Below are positions 16,945 to 27,020 of a DNA stretch of 64,000 bases, piece by piece. The stretch is taken from assembly GCF_025231525.1 (NCBI RefSeq), contig NZ_CP103057.1, positions 1,381,001 to 1,445,000 on the forward strand, in the 5' to 3' direction. The notes below the pieces were generated by a model. That model was not told the origin of the DNA. It saw only the letters and a list, made by a program, of their open reading frames with translations, and did no database searches. This DNA is from Sphingomonas endolithica (GTDB taxonomy: Bacteria > Pseudomonadota > Alphaproteobacteria > Sphingomonadales > Sphingomonadaceae). Each line of letters opens with the position of its first letter. Within the stretch, counting starts at the first letter, position 1. Both the position numbers and the translations under genes were made by a program.

Positions 16945-17819
16945 ACCGCGCCCTGTTCCGCAACCCGATCGCCGTCGGCATCATCGCGCTCGTCCTGCTG
17001 ATCCTGCTGACCAGCATCGTCTCGATCGTGCCCGAGACGAAGCAGGCGGTGATCTTGCGCTTCGAACAGCCCTATCGCACGATCAACCGCTGGCAGCCCG
17101 ACCAGCCGTTCGGCCGCACCGGCGCCGGGCTGATCGCCCGCCTGCCCTTTGCCGACCGCCTGGTATGGATCGACAAGCGCGTGCTCGACGTCGAGCTCGA
17201 GAACACGCAAGTGCTCTCGACCGATCAGCTGCGCCTGTCGGTCGATGCGTTCGCCCGCTTCCGCGTGGTCGATCCCTTGAAGGCAGTCGTCTCGACCGGC
17301 AGCGCCAGCGACACCGAGCAGCGCGTGATCAACCAGCTGAGCCCATTGCTCGGCTCGGCGCTGCGCAACGAACTCGGCAAGCGCCCGTTCGCCGCCTTGC
17401 TCAGCCCCGAGCGTGGCCAGGTGATGGACAATATCCAGGCCGGGCTGCAGCGCCAGGCGAGCCAGTATGGCGTGCAGATCGTCGACGTGCGCATCAAGCG
17501 TGCCGATCTGCCGGACGGCAGCCCGCTGGAATCCGCACTGCAACGCATGCGGACCGCACGGCAGCAGGAATCGGCGACGATCACCGCCCGCGGGCAGCAG
17601 CAGGCGCAGATCATCCGCGCCGAGGCCGATGCCAATGCGGCGAAGATCTATGCCGAGGCGTTCAACAAGGATGCCGATTTCTACGATTTCTACCGCGCGA
17701 TGCAGTCCTACCGCTTCACCTTCGGGGCGAATGGCGACGGCAAGCCGCGTGGCAGCACATCGTTGGTATTGTCGCCGAACAACGCCTATCTTCGTGAATT
17801 CCAGGGGCGTGGTCGCTGA
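16941..17819 (+). CDS. hflC: FtsH modulator HflC
   Basis: SPFH protein of 292 residues, partner of HflK. A short cytoplasmic start, one membrane helix (PIAVGIIALVLLILLTSIVSI) beginning near residue 10, then the periplasmic domain with KQAVILRFEQPYRTI, the conserved VDAFARFRVVDPLK, and a coiled-coil region (ARQQESATITARGQQQAQII). The start codon overlaps the hflK stop (ATGA), giving coupled translation. degP follows 111 bases later, on the same strand, so hflK-hflC-degP forms a membrane and envelope quality-control block. Confidence 0.95.
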   Translation: MNRALFRNPIAVGIIALVLLILLTSIVSIVPETKQAVILRFEQPYRTINRWQPDQPFGRTGAGLIARLPFADRLVWIDKRVLDVELENTQVLSTDQLRLSVDAFARFRVVDPLKAVVSTGSASDTEQRVINQLSPLLGSALRNELGKRPFAALLSPERGQVMDNIQAGLQRQASQYGVQIVDVRIKRADLPDGSPLESALQRMRTARQQESATITARGQQQAQIIRAEADANAAKIYAEAFNKDADFYDFYRAMQSYRFTFGANGDGKPRGSTSLVLSPNNAYLREFQGRGR

Positions 17820-17930
17820 TAGCCAAGTAACAAAGCGGAGCGACCGGTCCGTTCATATTCAATCGCCGTTCAGCAATTCACTGCAAAACTAGCAGCGTTG
17901 CTGTCCGGCAATCGAGAGGAAATACCCCAC

Positions 17931-19472
17931 GTGCGTTATGCCTACGCCATCACCGGTGCCCTGCTGCTGAGCGGTACCGCCGCCACCATGATCTATCAGC
18001 CCCAGGCCAGTGCGCAGACCGCGCAGAACGAGCCCGGCGCGATCCAGGCCGCCGCGCCCAAGGCCGGCGCGCCGATGAGCTTTGCCGACATGGTCGCCAA
18101 GCTGCAGCCGGCCGTCGTCAACATCTCGACCAAGCAGACGATCGTCCAGCCGCAGCAGGCGAACCCGTTCCAGGGCACGCCATTCGGCGATCTGTTCGGC
18201 GGCGCGCAGGGCGGCGCCCCGGTCAAGCGTGAAGGCGCTTCGCTGGGGTCGGGCTTCCTGATCTCGCATGACGGCTATGTCGTCACCAACGCGCACGTGA
18301 TCAGCCCCGGCGCGCGCGGTGCGACGGTCAACTCAATCGCGGTGACGCTGTCGAACAACAAGGAATATGTCGCCCGCGTAATCGGCCAGGATCGTGAATC
18401 CGATCTGGCCCTGCTCAAGATCGACGCGACCGGCCTGCCGTTCGTGCGCTTCGGCGATTCGGGCGGCGCCCGCGTCGGCGATTGGGTACTGGCGATCGGC
18501 GAGCCGTTCGGCCTCGGCGGTACGGTGACCGCCGGGATCATCTCGGCGATCAACCGCGTCACCGGCCAGGGCGGCGCCTATGACCGCTTCATCCAGACCG
18601 ATGCGTCGATCAACCAGGGCAATTCCGGTGGCCCGATGTTCGATCTCAACGGCAACGTGATCGGCGTGAACAGCCAGATCTTCTCGCAATCGGGCGGCAA
18701 TATCGGCATCGGCTTCGCCATTCCGGCGGCCACTGCCAAGCCGATCATCGAGACGTTCATGAAGGGCGGCACGATCAGCCGCGGCTATCTCGGCGTGACG
18801 CTGGGCGGTGCGATCGGCGACGATCAGGCCGCGGCACTCGGCATAGCCAAGAACCAGGGCGAGCTGATCGCCGGAGTCGAGCCGAGCGGCCCGGCCGCTA
18901 AGGCCGGCCTGCGCGCCGGCGACGTGGTGACCAAGGTCAACGGCGTGGCCGTGACCCCGGACTCGACCCTCTCCTACCTCGTCTCCAACGTGAAGCCCGG
19001 CCAGACGGCGCGGCTCGACGTGCTGCGCAACGGCCGCCCGACGACGCTCAGCGCCACGGTGGTGGCCCGTCCGGCAGCGGACAAGCTCGCGGCCCTGGTC
19101 AATGGCGGCAGCGACGATGGCGGCTTCGGCAAGGACGGCGACGATGACGACAGCCCCGCCGCGATCACCCCGGCGACCGGCAACGTGCTCGGCCTGGTCG
19201 TGCAGCCACTGACGCCCGGCATCGCCCGCGCGGTCGGCGTGGATGCGCAGACGCAGGGCGTGGTGATCGCCGCGGTCGACCCGGGCAGCGATGCCGCGCA
19301 GAAGCTGAAGCGCGGCGACGTGGTCAGCGCGGTGAACAGCACCCCGGTCCGCACCCAGGCCGAACTCACCGCCGCGGTCAACGCCGCCAAGGCCGCCGGC
19401 CGCCCGCAAGTGCTGCTGCTGGTGCAGCGCGCCAGCCCGGTAAAGGCGTTCGTGCCGGTCAAGATCAAGTAG
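17931..19472 (+). CDS. degP: Periplasmic Do/DegP-type serine protease
   Basis: Trypsin-like protease and chaperone of 513 residues. The signal peptide begins at GTG 17931 ([20 protein letters not shown]), with AGAGGA ten bases upstream; an upstream ATG frame is not family-like. The catalytic triad is H122 (TNAHV), D158 (SDLALLK) and S232 (GNSGGPM). Two PDZ domains follow: the first from about residue 285 ([10 protein letters not shown]), the second from about 415, after an acidic linker [13 protein letters not shown]. It is expected to degrade misfolded envelope proteins under sigmaE-type or Cpx-like stress; no such site was identified. Confidence 0.95.
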   Translation: MRYAYAITGALLLSGTAATMIYQPQASAQTAQNEPGAIQAAAPKAGAPMSFADMVAKLQPAVVNISTKQTIVQPQQANPFQGTPFGDLFGGAQGGAPVKREGASLGSGFLISHDGYVVTNAHVISPGARGATVNSIAVTLSNNKEYVARVIGQDRESDLALLKIDATGLPFVRFGDSGGARVGDWVLAIGEPFGLGGTVTAGIISAINRVTGQGGAYDRFIQTDASINQGNSGGPMFDLNGNVIGVNSQIFSQSGGNIGIGFAIPAATAKPIIETFMKGGTISRGYLGVTLGGAIGDDQAAALGIAKNQGELIAGVEPSGPAAKAGLRAGDVVTKVNGVAVTPDSTLSYLVSNVKPGQTARLDVLRNGRPTTLSATVVARPAADKLAALVNGGSDDGGFGKDGDDDDSPAAITPATGNVLGLVVQPLTPGIARAVGVDAQTQGVVIAAVDPGSDAAQKLKRGDVVSAVNSTPVRTQAELTAAVNAAKAAGRPQVLLLVQRASPVKAFVPVKIK

Positions 19473-19476
19473 TAAC

Positions 19477-19627
19477 GATCCTCCCCGGCACGGGGAGGGG
19501 GACCGCTCGGCTTCTTCAGCCGAGTGGTGGAGGGTGGGGGGGCCCCCCCCCCCCCCCCCGCGGCCCCCCCCCCCCCCCACCCCCTCCGTCATGCTTCGCA
19601 TGCCACCTCCCCGTGCCGGGGAGGATC
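19477..19627. repeat. Family E palindromic repeat, copy 2, with G/C homopolymers
   Basis: Outer arms ATCCTCCCCGGCACGGGGAGG and CCTCCCCGTGCCGGGGAGGAT pair almost perfectly, with inner TGGTGGAGGGTGGGG matching CCCCACCCCCTCC. The centre (19536-19578) reads as 7 G, 17 C, GCGG, then 15 C. The homopolymers are either biological slippage products or base-calling error at the tip of a very stable hairpin. Confidence 0.8.
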
Positions 19628-19681
19628 TCTTCCGCTCTGGTCCCGCGCGCAGTAAGCGTCCTGCGACACACAGGAGCGATT

Positions 19682-21361
19682 ATGGCGGACGGACCCACTC
19701 TCAGCGGCGCAATCTTCATCGGCAGCGCGCCCGGCGGCGCCAATCCGCAAAATCTCGAGCTCAAGCGCGCCAACCGCCACGGCCTGATCGCGGGCGCCAC
19801 CGGCACCGGCAAGACGGTCACGCTGCAAGGCATCATCGAGGGCTTCTCTGAGGCCGGCGTGCCGTGCTTCGTCGCCGACGTGAAGGGCGATCTCGCCGGC
19901 CTCGCCATGCCCGGCTCGCCGCTCGCCAAGAGCCATGCCATCTTCGCCGCGCGCGCCGCGGAGCTCGGCATGACCGACTGGTCCTATGCCGACAATCCGG
20001 TGCAATTCTGGGATCTGTACGGCGAGCAGGGCCATCCCATCCGCACCACGATCAGCGAGATGGGCCCGCTGCTGCTCGCCCGCTTGCTCGACCTCAACGA
20101 GGTGCAGGAAGGCGTGCTGACCATCGCCTTCCACGTCGCCGATCAGGACGGGCTGCTGCTGCTCGACCTCGACGATCTGCAATCCATGCTGGTCCATTGC
20201 GGTGAGCGCGCCGCCGAACTCACCACCAGCTACGGCAATGTCAGCAAGGCCAGCATCGGCGCGATCCAGCGCGCTTTGCTGCAATTGCGCGCGCAGGGCG
20301 GCGAGCATTTCTTCGGCGAGCCGGCGCTCGATCTCGACGACTTCATCGGCGTCGACGATCGCGGCCGCGGCATCGTCAACATCCTCGCGGCCGACAAGCT
20401 CATGGCCAGCCCGAAACTCTATTCCACCTTCCTGCTGTGGCTGATGAGCGAGCTGTTCGAGCATCTCCCCGAGATCGGCGACCCCGACAAGCCGACCTTG
20501 TGCTTCTTCTTCGACGAAGCGCACCTGCTGTTCGATGCCGCGCCCAAGGCACTGCTCGACAAGATCGAACAGGTCGTGCGGCTGATCCGATCGAAGGGCG
20601 TCGGCATCTATTTCATCACGCAAAACCCGATCGACATTCCCGATACCGTCGCCGGGCAGCTCGGCAACCGCGTGCAGCATGCGCTGCGCGCCTTCACCCC
20701 GCGCGATCAGGCCGCGGTGCGCTCGGCCGCCACGACGTTCCGCACCAATCCTGGCGTCGATGTCGAGACCGCGATCGCCGAGCTCAAGGTCGGCGAGGCA
20801 TTGGTCTCGTTGTTGCTGCCCGACGGCGCGCCCGCGCCGGTCGAGCGCACGCTGATCAAGCCGCCGCGCAGCCGCGTCGGTCCGGTCACGCCGGCCGAGC
20901 GCACCGTCCTGATCCAGACCGACCCGATCGGCGACAAATACGATGTGCTGGTCGACCGCCAGTCCGCCGAGGAACTGCTCGCCGCCAAGACCAGCGAAGC
21001 CAGCGCCGCCGCCGCCGAGGCCAAAGCGAAGACCGAAGCCGACAAGGCGGCGGCGCTACGGGCCAAGGAAGATGCCAAGGCGGCGCGCGAGGCCGAGCGC
21101 CAGCGCCTCGCCGAGCAGCGCGAGGTAGACCGCCAGGCCCGCCTGGCCGCCCAGGCACAAAAGGCCGCCGAGCGCGACGCGGCCAACAGCCCGTGGAACC
21201 GCGCCGTCACCTCCGCCACCCGCAGCGCCTCCTCCGCCGTCGGCCGCAGCGTCGCCAACGAAGTGTCGAAGGCGGTGTTCGGCTCGTCGCGGGGTGCTGG
21301 CGCCGGGATCGTGGGCGGCCTGGTGCGCGGTGTGCTCGGCGGGCTGTTCCGCGGACGCTGA
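19682..21361 (+). CDS. HerA-like ATPase (DUF853 / YjgR family)
   Basis: Protein of 559 residues. An N-terminal HerA/FtsK-type ATPase domain has Walker [12 protein letters not shown] (about residue 38) and Walker [14 protein letters not shown] (about 270), plus sensor-like [11 protein letters not shown] long Ala/Glu/Lys coiled coil (about residues 430-500) and a glycine-rich tail ([15 protein letters not shown]) follow. Members are uncharacterised helicase-like ATPases; a role in DNA translocation or repair is inferred. AGGAGCG precedes the ATG at 19682; the earlier frame is family E repeat. Confidence 0.88.
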   Translation: MADGPTLSGAIFIGSAPGGANPQNLELKRANRHGLIAGATGTGKTVTLQGIIEGFSEAGVPCFVADVKGDLAGLAMPGSPLAKSHAIFAARAAELGMTDWSYADNPVQFWDLYGEQGHPIRTTISEMGPLLLARLLDLNEVQEGVLTIAFHVADQDGLLLLDLDDLQSMLVHCGERAAELTTSYGNVSKASIGAIQRALLQLRAQGGEHFFGEPALDLDDFIGVDDRGRGIVNILAADKLMASPKLYSTFLLWLMSELFEHLPEIGDPDKPTLCFFFDEAHLLFDAAPKALLDKIEQVVRLIRSKGVGIYFITQNPIDIPDTVAGQLGNRVQHALRAFTPRDQAAVRSAATTFRTNPGVDVETAIAELKVGEALVSLLLPDGAPAPVERTLIKPPRSRVGPVTPAERTVLIQTDPIGDKYDVLVDRQSAEELLAAKTSEASAAAAEAKAKTEADKAAALRAKEDAKAAREAERQRLAEQREVDRQARLAAQAQKAAERDAANSPWNRAVTSATRSASSAVGRSVANEVSKAVFGSSRGAGAGIVGGLVRGVLGGLFRGR

Positions 21362-21367
21362 GCCAAT

Positions 21368-21496
21368 TCCCTCTCCCCTTGGGAGAGGGAGGGAGGAGCG
21401 AAGCGACGGAAGGGTGAGGGTGACGTCCAGAACACTCCTCACCCTCACCCTCCCACCGCTAACGCGGCGGGCCCCTCCCTCTCCCAATGGGAGAGG
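21368..21496. repeat. Family F palindromic repeat
   Basis: Arms CCTCTCCCCTTGGGAGAGG and CCTCTCCCAATGGGAGAGG (each also self-complementary), with GGGTGAGGGTGA / TCACCCTCACCC inside. It fills the gap between the HerA-like ATPase and the M20 hydrolase; the right arm lies only 36 bases from the start codon of the latter. Only one copy was seen in the window. Confidence 0.7.
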
Positions 21497-21531
21497 TGTA
21501 TGGTGCCTCGAAATCTCAAGGAATCGGCATA

Positions 21532-22743
21532 ATGACCTTCGACTCCCCCACCGACTGGACCGCCGCAGGCGAAGCCGAGCTTGCCGACGTCATCACCCTG
21601 CGCCGCGCGATCCACGCCGATCCCGAGGTCGGCCTCCACTGCCCGCGCACCGCCGACAAGATTCGCGCGGCGCTCGCCGGACTGCCGCTCGAGATCCGCG
21701 AAAGCACCTCCACCACCGGGCTGATCGCGATCCTGCGCGGCGGGCGCGACAATGGCCGCACCGTGCTGCTGCGCGGCGATCACGATGCGCTGCCGATGCA
21801 GGAGGAAACCGGCCTGCCCTTCGCCAGCCAGGTGCCCGGCGCAATGCACGCCTGCGGCCACGATTCGCACACCGCCATGCTGGTCGGCGCCGCCCGCGCA
21901 CTCAGCGCGCGCAAGGATGACCTGCCCGGCACGATCGTCTTCATGTTCCAACCGGGCGAGGAAGGCTATCACGGCGCACGCTACATGATCGCAGACGGCC
22001 TGCTCGCCGATCCGGCGCCGGAAGCCGCCTTCGCGCTGCACATTTCGCCCAACATGCCCGCCGGCACCTTCGTCAGCCGCGCCGGCCCGCTGCTCGCCTC
22101 CACCGACGCGATCAACATCACCGTGCGCGGCCGCGGCGGCCACGCCGCCATGCCGCACGATTGCCTCGATCCGATCCCCGTCGCGTGCGAGATCGTCACC
22201 GCGCTCAGCACCTTCGTCGCGCGGCAGATCGCGGTCACCGATCCGGCCGTGCTGTCGATCACGAAGATCGATGCCGGTTCGGCCTACAACATCGTGCCCG
22301 AATGCGTGGAGATGAAGGGCACGTTGCGCACGCTGTCGCATGCCACGCGAGAGCAGGCCCACGCCGGCATCGCGCGCATCGTCGAGCATGTCGCGCTCGC
22401 GCACGGCTGCACCGCCGAGCTGCGCATCGACGAAGGCTATCCCGTGACCAACAACGATCCCCGCGCCGTCGCCCTGATCCGCGACATCGCCGAGCAACTC
22501 GGCGGCGAGCGCGGCTACCAGACGATGCCCGCGCCGATGATGGGCGGGGAAGATTTCTCCTACGTCCTGCGCGACATTCCCGGCGCCATGGCCTTTGTCG
22601 GCGTCGCGCCCGAAGGCACCGACCCCGCCACCAACCCTCCGCTGCACAACACCAAGATGACGATCCGCGAGGACGTGATGGCCCGCGGCATCGCCATGCA
22701 CTGCGCGCTGGCCGAGCGCTTCCTGAACCAAGGGTTCGACTAA
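21532..22743 (+). CDS. M20 family amidohydrolase/metallopeptidase
   Basis: Zinc-dependent hydrolase of 403 residues of the hippurate hydrolase / N-acyl-L-amino acid amidohydrolase branch. Metal-binding and catalytic motifs: RGDHDALPMQEETG, HACGHDSHTAML, the general-base PGEEGYHGARYM, HISPNMPAG, and MGGEDFSYVL near the C-terminus. The lid (dimerisation) domain spans about residues 180-300. No signal peptide, so cytoplasmic. It probably frees amino acids from N-acyl or aromatic-acyl conjugates; the exact substrate is unknown. CAAGGA at 21517 serves the ATG at 21532. Confidence 0.9.
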   Translation: MTFDSPTDWTAAGEAELADVITLRRAIHADPEVGLHCPRTADKIRAALAGLPLEIRESTSTTGLIAILRGGRDNGRTVLLRGDHDALPMQEETGLPFASQVPGAMHACGHDSHTAMLVGAARALSARKDDLPGTIVFMFQPGEEGYHGARYMIADGLLADPAPEAAFALHISPNMPAGTFVSRAGPLLASTDAINITVRGRGGHAAMPHDCLDPIPVACEIVTALSTFVARQIAVTDPAVLSITKIDAGSAYNIVPECVEMKGTLRTLSHATREQAHAGIARIVEHVALAHGCTAELRIDEGYPVTNNDPRAVALIRDIAEQLGGERGYQTMPAPMMGGEDFSYVLRDIPGAMAFVGVAPEGTDPATNPPLHNTKMTIREDVMARGIAMHCALAERFLNQGFD

Positions 22744-22870
22744 GCTCTGCGAGGCGGAGTCTACTGCTCCCCGGCGGAGGCCGGAGTCCAGTAGCGGAAC
22801 GAAGGTTGGCAAGCGCCGCCTTCGCGACCGCTGCCTTCCCCACCAGGTACGCGCACCCGCCAAAGCCCCC

Positions 22871-22961
22871 CGTCACCCCGGACTTGTTCCGGGGTCCACC
22901 GCGCCACAAGCAAGGGCATTGCGGGAGGAGGAGTGGACCCCGGAACAAGTCCGGGGTGACG
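22871..22961. repeat. Family A palindromic repeat, copy 4
   Basis: Arms of at least 24 bases are perfect complements: GTCACCCCGGACTTGTTCCG and CGGAACAAGTCCGGGGTGAC, extended by GGGTCCAC / GTGGACCC. The centre (CGCGCCACAAGCAAGGGCAT) is unlike copies 2 and 3. It lies between a half B and a full B element. Confidence 0.88.
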
Positions 22962-23061
22962 GTTTCGGTGGATGCAAACGCACAAAGAACCGCCGCTCAG
23001 CGTGGAAGAACGTAAACGCCGCCCCACCCCCACCCTCAAGTGCAAAGCTCACAAACCCACA

Positions 23062-23163
23062 GCTCCCCGGCGAAGGCCGGGGCCCAGTCGCGAAACGCGG
23101 ATTGGCAGGCGCTGCGCTCCGCCATAGCCGTCTCGCGACTGGGCCCCGGCCTTCGCCGGGGAA
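23062..23163. repeat. Family B palindromic repeat, copy 2
   Basis: Arms GCTCCCCGGCGAAGGCCGGG and CCCGGCCTTCGCCGGGGA, continuing as GGCCCAGTCGCGA / TCGCGACTGGGCC, a nearly perfect stem. A half copy of the same family (CTCCCCGGCGGAGGCCGG) lies at 22766-22800, with the shared neighbour sequence AAGGTTGGCAAGCGCCGCC resembling GATTGGCAGGCGCTGCGCT here. Confidence 0.85.
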
Positions 23164-23739
23164 CGATGTAGCTTCAGAACGCCAGTCCAGAACCTCCATC
23201 CATCTCGCATCGCGCCCCCAACCGCCCCCTCACCGAGCCCCCCGCAGGCACTTCCATCACAATGCGGCGGCGGCCTGTCCTACAACACCGCTTTGTGCCA
23301 GGATCACCCGATGCCTCGCCGCTCTCCTCCACCCGGTGCCCCGACATCGCCCACCCGGCCACCTCCGACGAATGTCGAGGCGCCACGGGCGAAACACACC
23401 CGCAGCTCAACGTTCGCAACATTCGCGCGCGTGCCGGCGCCGCACCGCCATTCGGCCAGCCGTCCCCGATCGCCCGGCGGCCACCTGCCGCAATCCAACC
23501 GCGAACGCCCACGGCAAACGTCAAAACCGCACAAAAATCTCAACATTCGCCACCAGCACGCCGCCTCGATCTCCGGCCACCATGCTGAAACTACGCCAAA
23601 AAACATTCAACCAATCGGTAGCATCTTCACCGTCGGCGATTTCCGCCTTGTTGGTCGCCCCGCCGTCGGCAATGCACGCTAAACCCCACCCGAACATGAT
23701 CGCCGCGGCCCGCCGGGCTGCGACCCGCCGGAGATAGAG

Positions 23740-25686
23740 ATGGCCCTCGCCCCCCAACCTGCCCGGCCGCTCGCCGAACTGACGCTCCGCGGCATCGTGC
23801 TCGGCGCGCTGATCACGATCCTGTTCACCGCGGCCAACGTCTATCTCGGGCTCAAGATCGGCCTCACCTTTGCCACCTCAATACCGGCGGCGGTGATCTC
23901 GATGGCGATCCTGCGCTTCTTCAAGGGTGCCAACATCCTGGAGAACAATATCGTCCAGACGATCGCCAGCGCAGCAGGGACGCTGGCGGCGATCATCTTC
24001 GTGCTGCCGGGGCTGATCCTGGTCGGTTGGTGGCAGGGCTTTCCGTTCTGGACCACCGCCTTCGTCTGCGCGCTGGGCGGCGTCCTGGGGGTGATGTTCT
24101 CCGTGCCGCTGCGCCGTGCGCTCGTCACCGGATCGGACCTGCCCTACCCGGAAGGCGTCGCAGCGGCGGAAGTGTTGAAGGTCGGCACCGAGAGCAGCGA
24201 CGGCGACACGGAGAATGCCCGCGGCCTGCGCGTCATCGTGTTGGGCTCGCTGGTCTCGGCCGGGTTCGCGTTGCTCGCCGCCGCCAAGCTAGCCGCGGCG
24301 GAAGCGGCCAAGAACTTCAAGATCGGCGCCAGCGCGACCGGTGTGTCGGCGAGCTATTCGATGGCGCTGATCGGCGTCGGGCATCTCGTCGGCATCTCGG
24401 TCGGCGCGGCGATGTTCGTCGGCATGCTGATCGCCTGGGCCGGGATGATGCCCTATCTCACCGCCGGGCTGCCCGGCGATGTCGACACGATCGTCGGCAC
24501 GGTGTTCCGCAGCGACGTACGCTTCATCGGCGCGGGCACGATCGGCATCGCGGCACTCTGGTCGCTGGTGCGCATCCTCGGCCCGATCGTCGGCGGCATC
24601 CGCTCGGCGCTTGCCGCATCGCGGGCACGCGCCGGCGGTTCGGAATTGGAGCTGACCGAGCGCGACCTGCCGATCGGCATCGTCGGACTGTCCGTCCTGC
24701 TCACGCTGCCGCCGATCGCCTGGCTGCTCTACAGCTTCTCGGCCGGCGGACCGGTGCATGAAAGCCCCGTCGCGGTGATTGCGGGCACGTTGATCTACAT
24801 CCTCGTCATCGGCGTGCTGATCGCTGCGGTGTGCGGGTACATGGCGGGGCTGATCGGCGCGTCCAACTCACCCGTCTCGGGGGTCGGCATCCTCGCCGTG
24901 CTCGGCGCGTCGCTGCTGCTGGTCGCCGTGTTCGGGCACGACACCGATCCTGCGCGCACCAATGCGCTGATCGCCTATGCCTTGTTCACCACTGCGATCA
25001 TCTTCTCGATCGCGACCATCTCCAACGACAATCTGCAGGATCTGAAGACCGGGCAGCTGGTCGGCGCCACCCCGTGGAAGCAGCAGGTGGCATTGATCCT
25101 GGGCGTGCTGTTCGGCTCGCTCGTCATCCCGCTGGTGCTCAACCTGCTGAAGGAATCGTTCGGCTTCGTCGGCATGCCCGGCGCCGGGCCGAACGCACTG
25201 TCCGCCCCGCAGGCGGCATTGATCTCCAGCCTGGCCAAGGGCGTGCTGGGCGGCGATCTCAACTGGAACCTGATCGGCGCCGGCGCGCTGATCGGGGCGA
25301 TCGTCATCGCCGTGGACGAGCTGCTCGGCCGTACCGGCAAATTGCGCATGCCGCCGCTTGCGGTCGGCATGGGGATCTACCTGCCGATGTCGCTGACCTT
25401 GCTGATCCCGATCGGCGCCTTGATCGGCCATTGGTACGAACGCCGCGCCGCCCGCGCGAGCAATCCCGAATTCGCGCAGCGCATGGGCGTGCTGGCCGCG
25501 ACCGGGCTGATCGTCGGCGAAAGCCTGTTCGGGGTCGGCTTCGCCGGCGTCATCGCCGCGCGCGGCGGCCAGGTACCCGAAGGCTTCGGCGACAGCGTCG
25601 CGCAATGGGCGGAGCTCGCCGCCCCGACCGTCTTCGTGGCGCTGATCGTCTGGCTATACCGCCAGACGACAGCGCTGGCGAAATAG
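23740..25686 (+). CDS. OPT family oligopeptide transporter
   Basis: Integral membrane protein of 648 residues with about fifteen hydrophobic segments. The N-terminal block LRGIVLGALITILFTAANVYLG... and FKGANILENNIVQTIASAAG, and the conserved SDLPYPEG at about residue 130, identify the OPT family (bacterial EspB/YgaE-like branch). It should import peptides or metal-chelate peptides driven by protons. GGAG at 23730 precedes the ATG. It stands alone; the upstream M20 peptidase gene is 1 kb away, and a shared role in peptide use is only a suggestion. Confidence 0.92.
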   Translation: MALAPQPARPLAELTLRGIVLGALITILFTAANVYLGLKIGLTFATSIPAAVISMAILRFFKGANILENNIVQTIASAAGTLAAIIFVLPGLILVGWWQGFPFWTTAFVCALGGVLGVMFSVPLRRALVTGSDLPYPEGVAAAEVLKVGTESSDGDTENARGLRVIVLGSLVSAGFALLAAAKLAAAEAAKNFKIGASATGVSASYSMALIGVGHLVGISVGAAMFVGMLIAWAGMMPYLTAGLPGDVDTIVGTVFRSDVRFIGAGTIGIAALWSLVRILGPIVGGIRSALAASRARAGGSELELTERDLPIGIVGLSVLLTLPPIAWLLYSFSAGGPVHESPVAVIAGTLIYILVIGVLIAAVCGYMAGLIGASNSPVSGVGILAVLGASLLLVAVFGHDTDPARTNALIAYALFTTAIIFSIATISNDNLQDLKTGQLVGATPWKQQVALILGVLFGSLVIPLVLNLLKESFGFVGMPGAGPNALSAPQAALISSLAKGVLGGDLNWNLIGAGALIGAIVIAVDELLGRTGKLRMPPLAVGMGIYLPMSLTLLIPIGALIGHWYERRAARASNPEFAQRMGVLAATGLIVGESLFGVGFAGVIAARGGQVPEGFGDSVAQWAELAAPTVFVALIVWLYRQTTALAK

Positions 25687-25696
25687 GCGCCAGCAC

Positions 25697-26974
25697 TCAC
25701 ATGTCCGCAAGCAGCGCCTTGATCGGAATGAACGCAAAAGCCACCGAACTGTCGGCGACGCCATACGGCACGAACAACGTCTCGCCATGCCGGATCGCGC
25801 CGCAGGTGTAGACGACGTTGGGCACATAGCCCTCGCGGTCCTGGTCGGCGGCGGCCAGGATCGGGTGGACGGTCCGGCCGAGCACCTTGGAGGGATCGTC
25901 CTTGTCGAGCAGCACCGCGCCGATCGAATATTTGCGCATCGCCCCCACGCCATGGGTCAGCAGCAGCCAGCCTTCGTCGATTTCGATCGGCGGCCCGCAA
26001 TTGCCGATCTGCACCAGCTCCCACGGGAATTTCGGCTCCAGCAGCCGCTCGCCCTCTTCCCAATGCGTCAGCGTGTCGGATTGCAGCAGGAACAGGTTCT
26101 CGCCGTCCTGCCGGCCCATCATCATGTATTTGCCCGCAATCTTGCGCGGGAACAGCGCCATGCCCTTGTTGCGGCTCGCCGGCCCCGACATCGGCACCAG
26201 ATCGAACGCCCGGAAATCGCGGGTGCGCATCAGCTCCGACTGGATCACCGAGCCGTTATAGGCGGTGTACGTCCCGAGCCACTCCACGCTGTCATCGTCA
26301 TGCGTGAACCGGACGAGGCGCAGATCCTCCAGCCCCTTGGATTGCGCCGCGGTGATCGGGAAGATCACCGTGCCCGACAGCGTCGAATCGCGATGGCGGT
26401 AGACAGTGATCGGGCCGACCGGCAGTTCCTCCTCTTCCTTGCCGATCGCGTCAGTCGCGGTGGCAAAGGGCGGCTCGGGCGCAAGCTTCAGCTGGTTGTG
26501 ATCGGTGATGATCCCCTCGCGGAACGCGACCGAGGAGATGTGCCCCTCGCCCACCGCCCGCAAGCTCATCAGGATGCGCAGCGATCCGCTCGGCATGCCC
26601 GATTGATCGAAATGCGGCGTCGCCGATGGGTTCATAAGCGCGGCCGCGGCATAGCTATATTCGTGGCAGAAATAGGCGCCGATCAGCTGCCGCTTCTCGT
26701 CGCCGATCTCGCTGCCGTCGAGACCCATCATGGCCTCGATCTCGTCATAGCGCGTCATGAACACGCGGCGGGTCTGCCAGTGCCGCGCCTCGAAATCCTT
26801 GAGCACGATCTCCAGCTCGGCGCGCGTCTGCTGCGGGCTCATCTTGAGCACCTCGCGCACCAGGCGCTCGGTACGGCTGCCGCCATTGCCGGACCAGGCG
26901 AGATGGAATGGTCGCACGACGACGCGCGACGGATCGGCATGCAGCCGCAGTGCGTGATGGAACAGCTGTGTCAC
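25697..26974 (-). CDS. Glycoside hydrolase/phosphorylase family 130 (beta-mannoside phosphorylase-like)
   Basis: Five-bladed beta-propeller protein of 425 residues. GH130 motifs: DLRLVRFTHDD, ASRNKGMALFPRKI, MMMGRQDGENLF, IGNCGPPIEIDEGWLLLTHGVG and YSIGAVLLDKDDPSKVLGRT. Family members phosphorolyse or hydrolyse beta-linked mannosides (beta-1,2-mannobiose, Man-GlcNAc, Man-Glc); the exact bond cannot be told. The start is GTG at 26974 with ACGAGG eight bases upstream; a longer frame back to 27121 overlaps the preceding gene. It sits 46 bases downstream of a GT4 glycosyltransferase, so they probably share a transcript. Confidence 0.87.
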   Translation of the reverse strand: MTQLFHHALRLHADPSRVVVRPFHLAWSGNGGSRTERLVREVLKMSPQQTRAELEIVLKDFEARHWQTRRVFMTRYDEIEAMMGLDGSEIGDEKRQLIGAYFCHEYSYAAAALMNPSATPHFDQSGMPSGSLRILMSLRAVGEGHISSVAFREGIITDHNQLKLAPEPPFATATDAIGKEEEELPVGPITVYRHRDSTLSGTVIFPITAAQSKGLEDLRLVRFTHDDDSVEWLGTYTAYNGSVIQSELMRTRDFRAFDLVPMSGPASRNKGMALFPRKIAGKYMMMGRQDGENLFLLQSDTLTHWEEGERLLEPKFPWELVQIGNCGPPIEIDEGWLLLTHGVGAMRKYSIGAVLLDKDDPSKVLGRTVHPILAAADQDREGYVPNVVYTCGAIRHGETLFVPYGVADSSVAFAFIPIKALLADM

Positions 26975-27020
26975 CGAAAAGCCTCGTTTACGACCCGCTA
27001 CCTGCGCGTCGCAAGCGAGG

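Larger units (their letters stand above)
22744..23739. other. Gene-free interval of about 1 kb: repeats B and A, then unassigned DNA
   Basis: 22766-23163 is occupied by a half B, a full A and a full B repeat. From about 23164 to 23739 (about 575 bases) no open frame looks like a real protein: overlapping frames on both strands are Pro/Arg/Ala-rich with no motif. The plus strand is C-rich and contains CTCAACGTTCGCAACATTCG at 23406-23425 and CTCAACATTCGCC at 23540; related GAATGTTGAG occurs at 38998 and 54467. This part could be a decayed gene, a long leader of the OPT gene, or further repeat DNA. Confidence 0.6.

Noticed and set aside
23262..23737. Several overlapping Pro/Arg-rich open frames before the OPT gene
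   Set aside because: All are low-complexity, overlap in all frames and lack ribosome sites; they probably reflect composition only.
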